NCBI GenBank assembly: GCA_964437415.1
Contig: CAYTGN010000013.1
Span: 25,686 to 89,685 of the forward strand
Origin: CADEDV01 sp964437415
GTDB lineage: Bacteria; Bacteroidota; Bacteroidia; Chitinophagales; Chitinophagaceae
Length of the DNA: 64,000 nucleotides
Direction of reading: 5' to 3'
Position 1 is the first letter of the stretch. Each line of letters opens with the position of its first letter. Positions 1 through 8,333 of this stretch are shown here, piece after piece. The translations under genes and the position numbers were made by a program. Under the pieces are notes generated by a model. The model worked only from the letters and a program-made list of their open reading frames with translations, was not told the DNA's origin and did not search any database.

Positions 1-57
1 ACCGGCCGCTATCTGGTTGGCAATATTATCAGGGAGCAACAGTATCTTATCAGGCAC
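1..57 (-). CDS. mutL: DNA mismatch repair protein MutL, 5' end only
   Basis: Only the first 19 codons lie in the window; the gene runs off the left edge on the minus strand. A GTG start at 57 gives MPDKILLLPDNIANQIAAG, which matches the nearly invariant MutL N-terminus (LLPDxIANQIAAGEV), the first motif of the GHKL ATPase fold. MutL couples MutS mismatch recognition to downstream excision. I prefer the GTG because it places MPD directly before the motif as in other Bacteroidota MutL. An in-frame ATG at 90 would add 11 residues that do not look like the family. The gene is divergent from the GH3 gene that follows. Identity is fairly secure despite the short stretch because the motif is so conserved. 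Confidence 0.8.
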   Translation of the reverse strand, partial: MPDKILLLPDNIANQIAAG

Positions 58-76
58 AAATTCTTTCTTTAGCAGC

Positions 77-84
77 CAAAAATA
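77..84 (-). promoter_or_regulatory. Probable -7 box for mutL
   Basis: On the minus strand the sequence is TATTTTTG, a full match to the Bacteroidota TAnnTTTG box, 19 bases upstream of the GTG start. No convincing TTTG -33 element was found at the expected spacing, so the call is tentative. Confidence 0.35.
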
Positions 85-172
85 CGGCATTGCTTTTTAA
101 GCAACTCTTCACGGCTGCTTTGCATCAAATGCTCTAATTTTAGCACACTTTAATCATCCTAATTTTTCCCAG

Positions 173-3082
173 ATGCGAATACTGAAAACGATTGTCCTTT
201 GCTCCTTTTTTATTCCTCTTTTTTCTGACGCCCAGTACAAAAGCCGCCTGTCTGCTAATGACTGGACCGACAGTGTGTTCAACAGCCTGACCGAAGATCA
301 GCGTATTGCACAACTGATGGTGATCAGGGCACATTCCAATCTCGGCGCCGATCATGTGGCCAAAGTGGTAGAGGATATAAAGAAATACAACGTTGGGGCT
401 CTCTGCTATTTCCAGGGAGGCCCGGTGCGGCAGGCCAATCTCACCAACTATTATCAAAGCATTGCGCAAACACCACTGATGGTGACCATTGATGGTGAAT
501 GGGGCCTGGGAATGCGGCTCGACAGTGTGACCAAATTTCCTTACCAGCTAACATTGGGTGCATTGAGAGATGAGGAGCTTGTTTACAAAATGGGTTTGGC
601 GGTGGGTTTGCAATGTAAACGCATCGGGGTGCATGTGAACTATGCACCGGTGGTGGACATTAACAATAATCCCAATAACCCGGTGATCGGTTATCGTTCC
701 TTTGGTGAAAGCAGGGATAAGGTTTCAAAATTCGGTGTGGCCTATATGAAGGGAATGCAGGATGCAGGCATCATGGCCTGCGCCAAACATTTCCCCGGTC
801 ATGGTGATGTGGATGTGGATTCGCATTATGACCTGCCGGTTATCAATAAGACCAAAGAACAACTTAGTGAAATGGAGCTGGCGCCGTTCCGGGCAATTTT
901 TAAAGCCGGTGTAGGCAGTGTGATGATTGCACATTTATACATTCCTGCTATTGACAACACAACTAACAAAGCCACTTCCATTTCAAAAAATAATGTGACG
1001 GACCTGCTGCGCAAAGAAATGGGTTATGAAGGGCTCACTTTCACCGATGCGCTGGAGATGAAAGGTGTCGCTAAATTTTTTCCGGGCGGCACCATTGCGG
1101 TGGAAGCTATCATTGCCGGCAATGATATGCTTTGTCTGCCATCAAGTGTGGGAGAAGCGATTGATGAGATCAAAAAAGCGATAAAAGACAAACGGCTCAC
1201 ACAGGCCGAAGTGGATGCAAAAGTGAGGAAAGTGCTGCAGTCGAAATACCAGTTGGGTTTGAATGAATGGCAACCGATTGATACAAACAACCTGCTGAAT
1301 GATCTGAATGCAAGAACGGATGCGATCAGGAAAGAAGTGGCGGAAGAAACCATCACGGTGCTTTCCCTGGCCAGTTCAAAAGCTTCCCGGAATGATTATG
1401 CGGCGATCCCGCTGGACAAACCCAAAAAAGTGGCTTATGTGAGCATCGGCACATCACAACTGAATGAGTTTGGCAAAAGAATGAAACAGGATTATAACGC
1501 TGATGTTTTTCATTTTTCATATAAAGACAATGCGGCCAAAGCGGAAGAAATACTGAAAGCAGTTCCTGCAGATGGCAAGTATGATGCTATCGTAGTGGGC
1601 ATTCATGATTTTAATAATCGCCCTGCCAATAATTACAATATCAGCCCCGCGGCTATTGAACTCTGGAAGAAACTCAATTTTATCAAAACCATCACTTTTG
1701 TTTTTGGCAATGTGCTGGCCACGCAAAATTTTTGTGATGCATGGACACTGGCGGCCTGCTACCAGGATGATGATATCACCCAATTGGCAGCTGCCGATCT
1801 GCTGAAAGGAAAATTCGCTTCATTGGGCACACTGCCGGTTCCCTTCTGCCAGTATAAAACCGGCGATGGTTTCATTCATGGCGGCATCCGCCCGGCGGGA
1901 GCAGCTATTGATAAATTCAAAGCGGTGGATTCGATTGCCACCGATGCTATTGCACAAAAAGCATTTCCCGGTTGTGTGATACTGGCGGCGCACAAAGGCG
2001 AGATCGTTTATCACAAAGCATTTGGCAACTATCAGTACGAATCATCACCTGCCATGACACCGGAAAGTGTTTTTGACCTTGCATCAGTAACCAAGATCTC
2101 GGCCACCACAGTTTCGGTGATGAAACTTGTTGAGCAGGGAAAGATTGACCTGAAAAAAACATTGGGAGATTACCTGCCCTGGGTGAAAGGAACAGATAAA
2201 GAAGCGTTGCGTATTGATGATATTTTACTACACCAGGCCGGGCTGGTTCCTTTTATTGCATTTTATAGAGAAACTATTGATACTGTAACGGGTGTTCCCA
2301 ATCCTGCAATATTCTCTGACCGTTCCAAAGACGGTTTTTCCATTCGGGTGGCCGAAAACGTTTATATGCGAAACGACTGGCAGGATACCATGTTCAGTCG
2401 TATCCTGAAAAGCCCGCTGGGCCCGAAAAACAAATATGTGTACAGCGACAATGATTTTATTTTTCTCGGTAAGATTATTGAACAGGTATCGGGGCTTACA
2501 CTTGATCAGTATGTGCTGAAAACTTTTTACAGCAAAATGGGAATGGCGTCCACGGGGTTCACACCACGGGTCCGTTTTCCGAAAGACGTAATTGTGCCGA
2601 CAGAAACGGAAAAACATTTCCGGCAACAAACCACACAGGGTGATGTGCATGATGAAGGCGCCTCGATGTTTGGCGGCGTGGCAGGTCATGCAGGATTATT
2701 TTCCAACGCTTATGATCTTTCGTTGCTTTATCAAATGTTATTAAATGGCGGAGAACTGAATGGTGAAAGGTATTTGAAACCTGAAACAATAAAACTCTTT
2801 ACATCCTATGGCAGTGACATCAGCCGCCGCGGCTTTGGTTTTGACAAACCGGAAAAAGACAATGCAACCAGGAAAGAACCTTATCCTTCTTCATTGGCGT
2901 CGCCTGAAACATTCGGCCACACCGGTTTCACCGGCACCTGTGTGTGGGTGGACCAGAAGCATGAAATTGTTTACATCTTTTTGTCCAACCGGGTTTATCC
3001 CACCAGAAACAACAACAAGCTCGGGCAGATGCAGATAAGAGGAAAGGTACAGGATGCGATCTACCGGGCATTGGGTATATAA
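173..3082 (+). CDS. Glycoside hydrolase family 3 / beta-lactamase-type serine hydrolase fusion
   Basis: A 969-aa secreted or periplasmic protein starting with a signal peptide (about residues 1-21). Residues about 35-360 are a GH3 domain of the NagZ (beta-N-acetylglucosaminidase) type: it has the KHFPGHGD...DSH loop that carries the NagZ His-Asp dyad and an FTDALEMKG nucleophile region. Residues about 390-575 resemble the GH3 C-terminal alpha/beta domain. Residues about 610-965 are a class C beta-lactamase/DD-peptidase-like domain with SVTK (Ser638, Lys641), a YSD second motif and an HTG third motif. The fusion suggests muropeptide recycling or wall trimming. It is a known architecture in Bacteroidota; the exact substrate is inferred. 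A TAATTTTT box lies 5 bases before the ATG. Confidence 0.9.
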   Translation: MRILKTIVLCSFFIPLFSDAQYKSRLSANDWTDSVFNSLTEDQRIAQLMVIRAHSNLGADHVAKVVEDIKKYNVGALCYFQGGPVRQANLTNYYQSIAQTPLMVTIDGEWGLGMRLDSVTKFPYQLTLGALRDEELVYKMGLAVGLQCKRIGVHVNYAPVVDINNNPNNPVIGYRSFGESRDKVSKFGVAYMKGMQDAGIMACAKHFPGHGDVDVDSHYDLPVINKTKEQLSEMELAPFRAIFKAGVGSVMIAHLYIPAIDNTTNKATSISKNNVTDLLRKEMGYEGLTFTDALEMKGVAKFFPGGTIAVEAIIAGNDMLCLPSSVGEAIDEIKKAIKDKRLTQAEVDAKVRKVLQSKYQLGLNEWQPIDTNNLLNDLNARTDAIRKEVAEETITVLSLASSKASRNDYAAIPLDKPKKVAYVSIGTSQLNEFGKRMKQDYNADVFHFSYKDNAAKAEEILKAVPADGKYDAIVVGIHDFNNRPANNYNISPAAIELWKKLNFIKTITFVFGNVLATQNFCDAWTLAACYQDDDITQLAAADLLKGKFASLGTLPVPFCQYKTGDGFIHGGIRPAGAAIDKFKAVDSIATDAIAQKAFPGCVILAAHKGEIVYHKAFGNYQYESSPAMTPESVFDLASVTKISATTVSVMKLVEQGKIDLKKTLGDYLPWVKGTDKEALRIDDILLHQAGLVPFIAFYRETIDTVTGVPNPAIFSDRSKDGFSIRVAENVYMRNDWQDTMFSRILKSPLGPKNKYVYSDNDFIFLGKIIEQVSGLTLDQYVLKTFYSKMGMASTGFTPRVRFPKDVIVPTETEKHFRQQTTQGDVHDEGASMFGGVAGHAGLFSNAYDLSLLYQMLLNGGELNGERYLKPETIKLFTSYGSDISRRGFGFDKPEKDNATRKEPYPSSLASPETFGHTGFTGTCVWVDQKHEIVYIFLSNRVYPTRNNNKLGQMQIRGKVQDAIYRALGI

Positions 3083-3126
3083 TAACAGAAATATCTCTTT
3101 TATTTTACCTTGTTCAATCATACGTT

Positions 3127-3879
3127 ATGAAATTGGTATACATATCATCGCTGTTATTGTTAGCAGCTTCTGTTTCTGCCCAACCTTCATCTGCCGATAT
3201 CAAAAAGCATAAGATCAGATTCGTATCGGAAACCAGCACCGATCAGTATGGAACCACCAAACGTTTTTGGTATTATGACCGCAAGGGTTATGACAGCCTG
3301 CGCAGCAATTTTGATGATACGGCCACCATCAGCAATACTTTCAAAAACGGAAAGCTGGTAAAAAAACTTGTGGCGCTTTCACAGAAACCCGACCGGGATA
3401 ATGTGGATGAATATATTTATGAATACAATACCGATGGCAGCTATAAAGAAACCTTTCGTGACGGCGCCTATGGCATGAAAAGCTACACCTGGTATGATGC
3501 CAAAGGAAATGTATTGAAATCACAGTCGCCGGACGGGAATACGATCACCTATAAATACAATGCAGCCGGGAAATTATTATTTGTTGCATCAGACGGGCAT
3601 AATAATGGGATAAAAGTGAACCATAAATACATCTACAACAATAAAGGCCAGCTGATAAAAAAGGAAAGCGAAGTGGATGGAACTGTTTCCGTCAGCACCT
3701 ATGAGTATGATGCCGGGGGAAAACTGAAAAAGGAAGTGCAGAAAGGCGGGTGGTCAGGCGAAGACAGCGAAACCACCAATTTGTATGAATATAACCCGCA
3801 GGGGCTGCTGATAAAAGTGACCACAAGGGGCGGAGAAGGAGAAGCTGTGAAAGAGTATTCCTATTCGTTTCACAGGTAA
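3127..3879 (+). CDS. Secreted YD/RHS-repeat-like protein
   Basis: A 250-aa protein with a clear signal peptide ending near VSAQP. From about residue 95 onward it consists of repeats of the type YxYNxxGKLxxxxxxDG (for example EYNTDGSYKE, KYNAAGKLLF, IYNNKGQLIK, EYDAGGKLKK, EYNPQGLLIK). These are the beta-hairpin units seen in YD/RHS and related shell proteins, but far fewer than in a full RHS toxin, and there is no toxin tail. It follows the GH3 gene by 44 bases with its own short leader. Function unknown; a structural or surface-binding role is a guess. Confidence 0.7.
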   Translation: MKLVYISSLLLLAASVSAQPSSADIKKHKIRFVSETSTDQYGTTKRFWYYDRKGYDSLRSNFDDTATISNTFKNGKLVKKLVALSQKPDRDNVDEYIYEYNTDGSYKETFRDGAYGMKSYTWYDAKGNVLKSQSPDGNTITYKYNAAGKLLFVASDGHNNGIKVNHKYIYNNKGQLIKKESEVDGTVSVSTYEYDAGGKLKKEVQKGGWSGEDSETTNLYEYNPQGLLIKVTTRGGEGEAVKEYSYSFHR

Positions 3880-4212
3880 AGTCAATGTTTAACCCGGTAA
3901 ATCCGGGATTTTAAGGAGAAGACTCGTTGATCACAGGTTTTAAACCTGTATTTCAGTGCCTCAGTGGCCATCATTCTTGCCAACAGACCCCGGCCTGCAC
4001 AAAAAGCCTTCGCTTTGCCAAAACGCAAAAATTTTTGATTTTCCCGAAATCGCCGTATCATTGCAGCGGAAACAGGCTGATAAATAATACGTTCTCCAGG
4101 ATCAATTCGTCAGAAACCTGCCCTTTCCATTTACATAAATCCAGATTTTATTTTCCCAAAAGACTTTTCAAGACAGGCGAAAACGGCTTTGTGATCAACC
4201 TCAATACACTTT
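3880..4212 (+). other. 333-base leader region upstream of rho, no gene
   Basis: No convincing coding sequence. It opens with a short hairpin (CCCGG, 5-base loop, CCGGG at 3893-3907) followed by ATTTTAAG, a weak terminator for the preceding gene. A second small palindrome (ACAGGTT-TTA-AACCTGT, about 3935-3951) follows. The remainder is C-rich and poor in structure, as expected for an unstructured leader to which Rho could bind. Leader autoregulation of rho is known in other bacteria; here it is inference. Confidence 0.45.
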
Positions 4213-5835
4213 ATGTACGACATTCTGCAACTGAACGATATGCTCGTTCCTGAACTGCTGGACATTGCCGAGCAGTTAAAGATCCCCAATGCAAAGAAAC
4301 TCGATAAACAGGGGCTTGTTTATAAAATTTTAGACAGCCAGGCCATTGCCGGCTCCAAAGGCGGCGGCGCCCCCGAAGACAAGGGAAAGCGTAAACGCAT
4401 CATTAAAACTACCACCAGCATCAGCAGCGAAGAAGCCGAAGTGGTGAGTTCGCCTGCACCCACAGAAGATAAAATCATCCATAAAAAACCCGGTATGCCT
4501 GTAAAAAAAGACGAAAAACCAGTTGCCAAAAAAGGCCGCAAAAAAAATGATGAAAAAGAATTGCCCGAAGAAGACATGGCAGCTGAAATAACCGAACCGG
4601 TAGCGGAAACCGAAAACGTTGCGGTAGCTTTGCCTGATGAAGTTGCTGCCGGTGAACAAGCCGCTTCAGCGACCAACAAAGTATATCCCCAGCGCCGCGA
4701 CCAGCAATTCAATATTGAATTTGATGGTGTGATACTCGGCGAAGGTGTATTGGAAATGATGCCGGATGGTTATGGCTTTCTCCGTTCTTCCGATTACAAC
4801 TATCTCTCCTCTCCCGATGATGTGTATGTTTCTCCCTCACAGATAAAATTATTTGGTTTAAAGACCGGTGATACGGTGCATGGAGCCGTTCGTCCGCCGA
4901 AAGAAGGTGAAAAATATTTTGCACTGCTGAAAGTGGATACGATCAATGGCAAAAGCCCCGAGGAGGTTCGTGACAGGGTGCCGTTTGATTACCTGACGCC
5001 GCTATTTCCGTTTGAAAAATTAAATCTTTTTACCACTCCTTCCGATTATTCCACCCGCATCATGGACCTGTTCACCCCCATTGGTAAAGGCCAGCGGGGT
5101 TTGATCGTTGCGCAACCGAAAACCGGTAAGACCATGTTGCTGAAAGCCGTGGCCAATGCCATTGCTGCCAACCACCCGGAGTGCTACCTGATGGTGGTGC
5201 TGGTGGATGAACGTCCCGAAGAGGTGACCGATATGGAAAGAAGTGTGAGAGCGGAAGTGATCGCTTCCACTTTTGATGAACCGGCGGAGAAGCATGTGAA
5301 GGTTTCTACTATTGCATTGCAAAAAGCAAAACGTTTGGTGGAGTGTGGCCACGATGTGGTGATACTGCTCGATTCCATTACCCGTTTGGCAAGGGCACAC
5401 AACACCGTGGCGCCTGCATCAGGCAAAGTGTTATCGGGTGGTGTGGAAGCCAACGCCATGCAAAAACCCAAACAGTTTTTTGGTGCAGCCCGTAAAATAG
5501 AACACGGCGGATCATTGACGATCATCGCCACAGCGCTGGTGGACACCGGCAGCAAGATGGATGAGGTGATCTTTGAAGAATTCAAAGGAACGGGTAACAT
5601 GGAATTGCAATTGGACCGCAGGCTGGCCAACAAACGTATCTATCCTGCGATAGATCTTGTGTCTTCTTCCACACGCCGTGATGATCTGCTGCTCGACAGG
5701 GATGTGTTGCAAAGGATGAACCTGCTCCGGGTTTACCTGACCGATATGAATGCTGAAGAAGCGATGAGGGAATTGCAGAACAGGATGAAAGGAACCAAGA
5801 ACAATGAAGAGTTTTTGGCAAGCATGAACAGGTAA
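4213..5835 (+). CDS. rho: Transcription termination factor Rho
   Basis: A 540-aa Rho, longer than the roughly 420-aa E. coli protein. Residues 1-45 form the SAP-like Rho N-domain. Residues about 50-165 are an insertion rich in Lys, Glu, Pro and Ala, typical of Bacteroidota Rho. Residues about 165-245 are the cold-shock-like RNA-binding domain (GYGFLRSSDYNY). The rest is the hexameric RNA-dependent ATPase: Walker A QPKTGKT (Lys306), Walker B VVILLDS (Asp387). It acts as a ring translocase that releases RNA from RNA polymerase. The ATG at 4213 fits the family start. A strong intrinsic terminator follows at 5857. Confidence 0.97.
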   Translation: MYDILQLNDMLVPELLDIAEQLKIPNAKKLDKQGLVYKILDSQAIAGSKGGGAPEDKGKRKRIIKTTTSISSEEAEVVSSPAPTEDKIIHKKPGMPVKKDEKPVAKKGRKKNDEKELPEEDMAAEITEPVAETENVAVALPDEVAAGEQAASATNKVYPQRRDQQFNIEFDGVILGEGVLEMMPDGYGFLRSSDYNYLSSPDDVYVSPSQIKLFGLKTGDTVHGAVRPPKEGEKYFALLKVDTINGKSPEEVRDRVPFDYLTPLFPFEKLNLFTTPSDYSTRIMDLFTPIGKGQRGLIVAQPKTGKTMLLKAVANAIAANHPECYLMVVLVDERPEEVTDMERSVRAEVIASTFDEPAEKHVKVSTIALQKAKRLVECGHDVVILLDSITRLARAHNTVAPASGKVLSGGVEANAMQKPKQFFGAARKIEHGGSLTIIATALVDTGSKMDEVIFEEFKGTGNMELQLDRRLANKRIYPAIDLVSSSTRRDDLLLDRDVLQRMNLLRVYLTDMNAEEAMRELQNRMKGTKNNEEFLASMNR

Positions 5836-5856
5836 TAAAAACATTCTCATACAACC

Positions 5857-5882
5857 AAACCACTGAACTCAGTGGTTTTTTT
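5857..5882 (+). terminator. Rho-independent terminator after rho
   Basis: Perfect 10-bp inverted repeat AAACCACTGA / TCAGTGGTTT running directly into a T-run (5876-5882). It lies 21 bases after the rho stop codon. Confidence 0.85.
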
Positions 5883-6062
5883 ATGCCCGCCCGTGCCGAA
5901 ACACTTAGTTCTCAGCCGGGTACTTAAATTTCCCCAAGGGTTTAAAGGTCAATTTAATAGCTGGTTTACACAATGGAAGGGCTGCAAATCCGTTATAAGA
6001 TACGTATAAATCTGACCATTGAAAACCCGGGCCGGTTCACGGCCCACTTTCCTGATCCCGGT

Positions 6063-7799
6063 ATGAAAAACCTTTTACTCATCCTGTTTTTTGTTTTTTC
6101 TCCTTTCACAATTTTTGCGCAGCAGCTTTCCGGCTTATGGATAGGAACGCTGACCAACGACAGCACCAGCATCCGCCAGGACCAGTCTTTCGAAATAGTT
6201 CTTTCGGAATATAAAAGCAAAGTGACCGGCTATTCCCGCAGCACTTTTATTGTCAATGACACACTGTACTACATTGTTAAACGGGTAAAGGGGGTTATTG
6301 AAAACGGGGTTTGTGAGGTAAAAGATGATGAGATCGTTTCCAGCAATTTTCCAAAGCGGATTGAAAAGGGAGTGAAAGTGGTCCATACATTCCGGATAAA
6401 CAGGGCAGATAGCACCTGGCAGCTTGACGGGGAATGGAAAACAACACAAACCAAAAAGTATTACAGTGTTTCCGGCAAGTCAGATTTGGAAGAAGAAAAG
6501 GATATTGATAACTCCAAGATCTTTCCGCACCTCGAAGAGCTGAGCCTGGGGCAGGACGTTCCGTTTTATGTAAAAGCCAAAAAAGAAAAGGAAGAAGCCA
6601 TCCAGGAACAAATTGCAGCCAACAGGAAGAATCCTACCGGCATTTTACCCGAACAGCAAAGCGGCGTCAATAATGCTGTTGTGGTGAACAAGCCTGCATC
6701 TTCCGTAAAGACCAACACAGTGCCGGTAGATAATACCATTGCAATGCCGGAAGAAAAAGTTGTTTCTACAAATATTGCATTGGAACAGCAAACTGCAGTT
6801 AAAAGAAACGAAACATCCGGTACAAAAACTGTAAAAACCAATACTGCTGTTGCAGAAACAGGCGCAGCGGTGAAAGATGAAGCAGCAAAGCAGGTTATTA
6901 AGTCAGGCATAGCAGTTGCTGAACCAGGAAAAACAGAAACAACAGAGAATACTGGTCTCGCTAAAACTGATGAGAAGAAACTATCTGCTGCACCTGTTAC
7001 AGAAAAGACAAGTGATCCGTCGAAAAGAAAAGATGAAAATGTGCTGACAGTATCCTGGAACCAGGTAAGCGATCAAAAGGAAACAGAAAGCAAAGTCGTA
7101 AATGATGTAGCTGCCAGGACAGCAATAGCAGACAAGAGAGTAACGGATAGTAATAGCATGATATCAAAAACTGCCGGCAACACAAAAACAACCATGCAGC
7201 AGGAAAACCAGAATACTGATTTGACTGTAAGAACGGGCACTGCAAATACCCGTCCCGTATCTCCGGTCAGTACCGATGAGCAAAAAAATGTTTCGGAAAA
7301 TTCCCAAACGGTTGGAGCTTCCGGAAAAAATGTTGTTACTCCAACGCAGCCTGCAGAAAAGATCAATGTCGGTTTTATTTCCGGAGAACAATCAAAGATA
7401 AACCTTGCAAATTCAGTGGGCAGCACAACCGGGGCAGCGCTGAAATTCAATGAAAGAAAAACGGATGCACAACAGGAAGTGCTGTTCAAAGCAGACAGCC
7501 TGGTGATAGCCGTATATGATAACGGTGAAGTGGACGGTGACACGGTAAGTGTGCTGCTGAATGGCGAAGTGATAATGGCCCGCCAGGGTTTGAAAACTAC
7601 TGCGGTGAAACAGACCATTTACCTGCCTGCAGGTAATGATGAAGAATTTGCGCTGGTGCTTTATGCTGAAAACCTCGGCAGATACCCACCCAATACTGGA
7701 TTGCTGGTAATCTATGACGGAGAAGAAAGACACTATGTAAGGTTCAGCGCCGACCTGCAGCGCAATGCCGCAGTGGTACTAAAACGTAAAAGACAGTAG
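6063..7799 (+). CDS. Secreted two-domain protein with long disordered linker
   Basis: A 578-aa protein not recognised as a named family. I start it at the ATG at 6063 because a classic signal peptide follows (MKNLLLILFFVFSPFTIFAQ); a further 30 codons are open upstream but look non-coding. Residues about 20-150 form a globular, beta-rich domain opening LSGLWIGTL, with the look of a lipocalin-type or DUF-type barrel. Residues about 160-470 are low-complexity, rich in Lys, Thr, Ala, Val, Asn and Glu, and probably unfolded. Residues about 480-578 are a second compact beta domain (VYDNGEVDGDTVSVLLNGE) of a type often found at the end of Bacteroidota surface proteins. It is a single-gene unit between two terminators. 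Confidence 0.75.
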   Translation: MKNLLLILFFVFSPFTIFAQQLSGLWIGTLTNDSTSIRQDQSFEIVLSEYKSKVTGYSRSTFIVNDTLYYIVKRVKGVIENGVCEVKDDEIVSSNFPKRIEKGVKVVHTFRINRADSTWQLDGEWKTTQTKKYYSVSGKSDLEEEKDIDNSKIFPHLEELSLGQDVPFYVKAKKEKEEAIQEQIAANRKNPTGILPEQQSGVNNAVVVNKPASSVKTNTVPVDNTIAMPEEKVVSTNIALEQQTAVKRNETSGTKTVKTNTAVAETGAAVKDEAAKQVIKSGIAVAEPGKTETTENTGLAKTDEKKLSAAPVTEKTSDPSKRKDENVLTVSWNQVSDQKETESKVVNDVAARTAIADKRVTDSNSMISKTAGNTKTTMQQENQNTDLTVRTGTANTRPVSPVSTDEQKNVSENSQTVGASGKNVVTPTQPAEKINVGFISGEQSKINLANSVGSTTGAALKFNERKTDAQQEVLFKADSLVIAVYDNGEVDGDTVSVLLNGEVIMARQGLKTTAVKQTIYLPAGNDEEFALVLYAENLGRYPPNTGLLVIYDGEERHYVRFSADLQRNAAVVLKRKRQ

Positions 7800-7867
7800 G
7801 CGTTAGTAGATATACGTTTGGCATCAAGGTAATAGTTCTCAATTTTTGAAAAAAGGAATAGTCGGTG

Positions 7868-7899
7868 TTTGCACTTAGCACAACGTTGTTCTACTTTAG
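7868..7899 (+). promoter_or_regulatory. Promoter for the 90-aa orphan gene
   Basis: TTTG at 7868-7871, a 20-base spacer, then TACTTTAG at 7892-7899. This is a full -33 match and one mismatch in the TAnnTTTG -7 box. The gene starts at 7950, giving a leader of about 45 bases. Confidence 0.6.
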
Positions 7900-7949
7900 T
7901 CTAAGAATCGAATCCAATATTTTAAAAAAAACTAACTAAATCCAGTATT

Positions 7950-8222
7950 ATGAAAAGACGCATCCGTAAAATCGTCAACTTCTTTGCATTCAACCTGCTT
8001 TTCTTCGCCCTGTACCTGAACTTTATTCACAGTGACAATGCCGCCACAGCCGACATCCCAGCTGAGTATAATGCTTCTGCCTTTACCGGTACTGTGCTGG
8101 TTGAAAACCCGGCTGAATACCTGAAGCAACAGTCTGAAGGAGCCTCTGTTAACGTTGTGCCGCAACCTGCTATCCGCAATGAGGAAAAAAACACTCCTTC
8201 ACTGAAACTTTCTATCAACTAA
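7950..8222 (+). CDS. Small exported or membrane-anchored orphan protein, 90 aa
   Basis: A short protein with a basic N-terminus (MKRRIRK) and one hydrophobic segment (about residues 9-27). A polar tail of about 60 residues follows, with no cysteine and no recognisable domain. It could be a signal-anchor protein with the tail in the periplasm, or a cleaved secreted peptide. It is well supported as a gene by its own promoter (7868-7899) and the terminator at 8256. It resembles no family I know. Neighbours are unrelated (a linker-rich secreted protein and polA), so context gives no role. Confidence 0.7.
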   Translation: MKRRIRKIVNFFAFNLLFFALYLNFIHSDNAATADIPAEYNASAFTGTVLVENPAEYLKQQSEGASVNVVPQPAIRNEEKNTPSLKLSIN

Positions 8223-8255
8223 GTCTTTTAAGCAAAGCAGTTAGTTAATACAAAA

Positions 8256-8293
8256 GCCTCCGTCAATCCTGGCGGGGGTCTTTGTATTTTTTG
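8256..8293 (+). terminator. Terminator between the 90-aa orphan and polA
   Basis: Stem CCTCCGTC (8257-8264), loop AATCCT, stem GGCGGGGG (8271-8278) pairing with G-T wobbles, followed by T-rich sequence to 8293. Confidence 0.6.
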
Positions 8294-8321
8294 TTCTGTC
8301 ATCGCTGCAAGCTGAAAATCC

Positions 8322-8329
8322 TAACTTAG
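8322..8329 (+). promoter_or_regulatory. Probable -7 box for polA
   Basis: TAACTTAG, one mismatch to TAnnTTTG, separated by only CAGC from the polA ATG. If used, the transcript would be leaderless or nearly so. No matching TTTG element was found at 19-21 bases upstream. Confidence 0.4.
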
Positions 8330-8333
8330 CAGC

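Noticed and set aside
1..90. An ATG at 90 in frame with the mutL start, and a separate short frame starting near 126
   Set aside because: The first adds residues unlike MutL, and the second stops after 18 codons. The GTG at 57 restores the conserved N-terminus.
2228..2689. A 153-codon minus-strand frame inside the GH3 gene
   Set aside because: It lies opposite a secure domain-containing gene and encodes no recognisable family.
3127..3879. RHS toxin or polymorphic toxin
   Set aside because: Only a few YD-like repeats, no core RHS cage, no toxin tail and no immunity gene.
3927..4253. A 108-codon plus-strand frame in the rho leader
   Set aside because: Its composition is unlike coding sequence here, it overlaps the rho start in another frame and it has no domain or start signal.
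7073..7618. A 181-codon minus-strand frame in the linker-rich gene
   Set aside because: It is an antisense artefact of repetitive low-complexity coding sequence on the plus strand.
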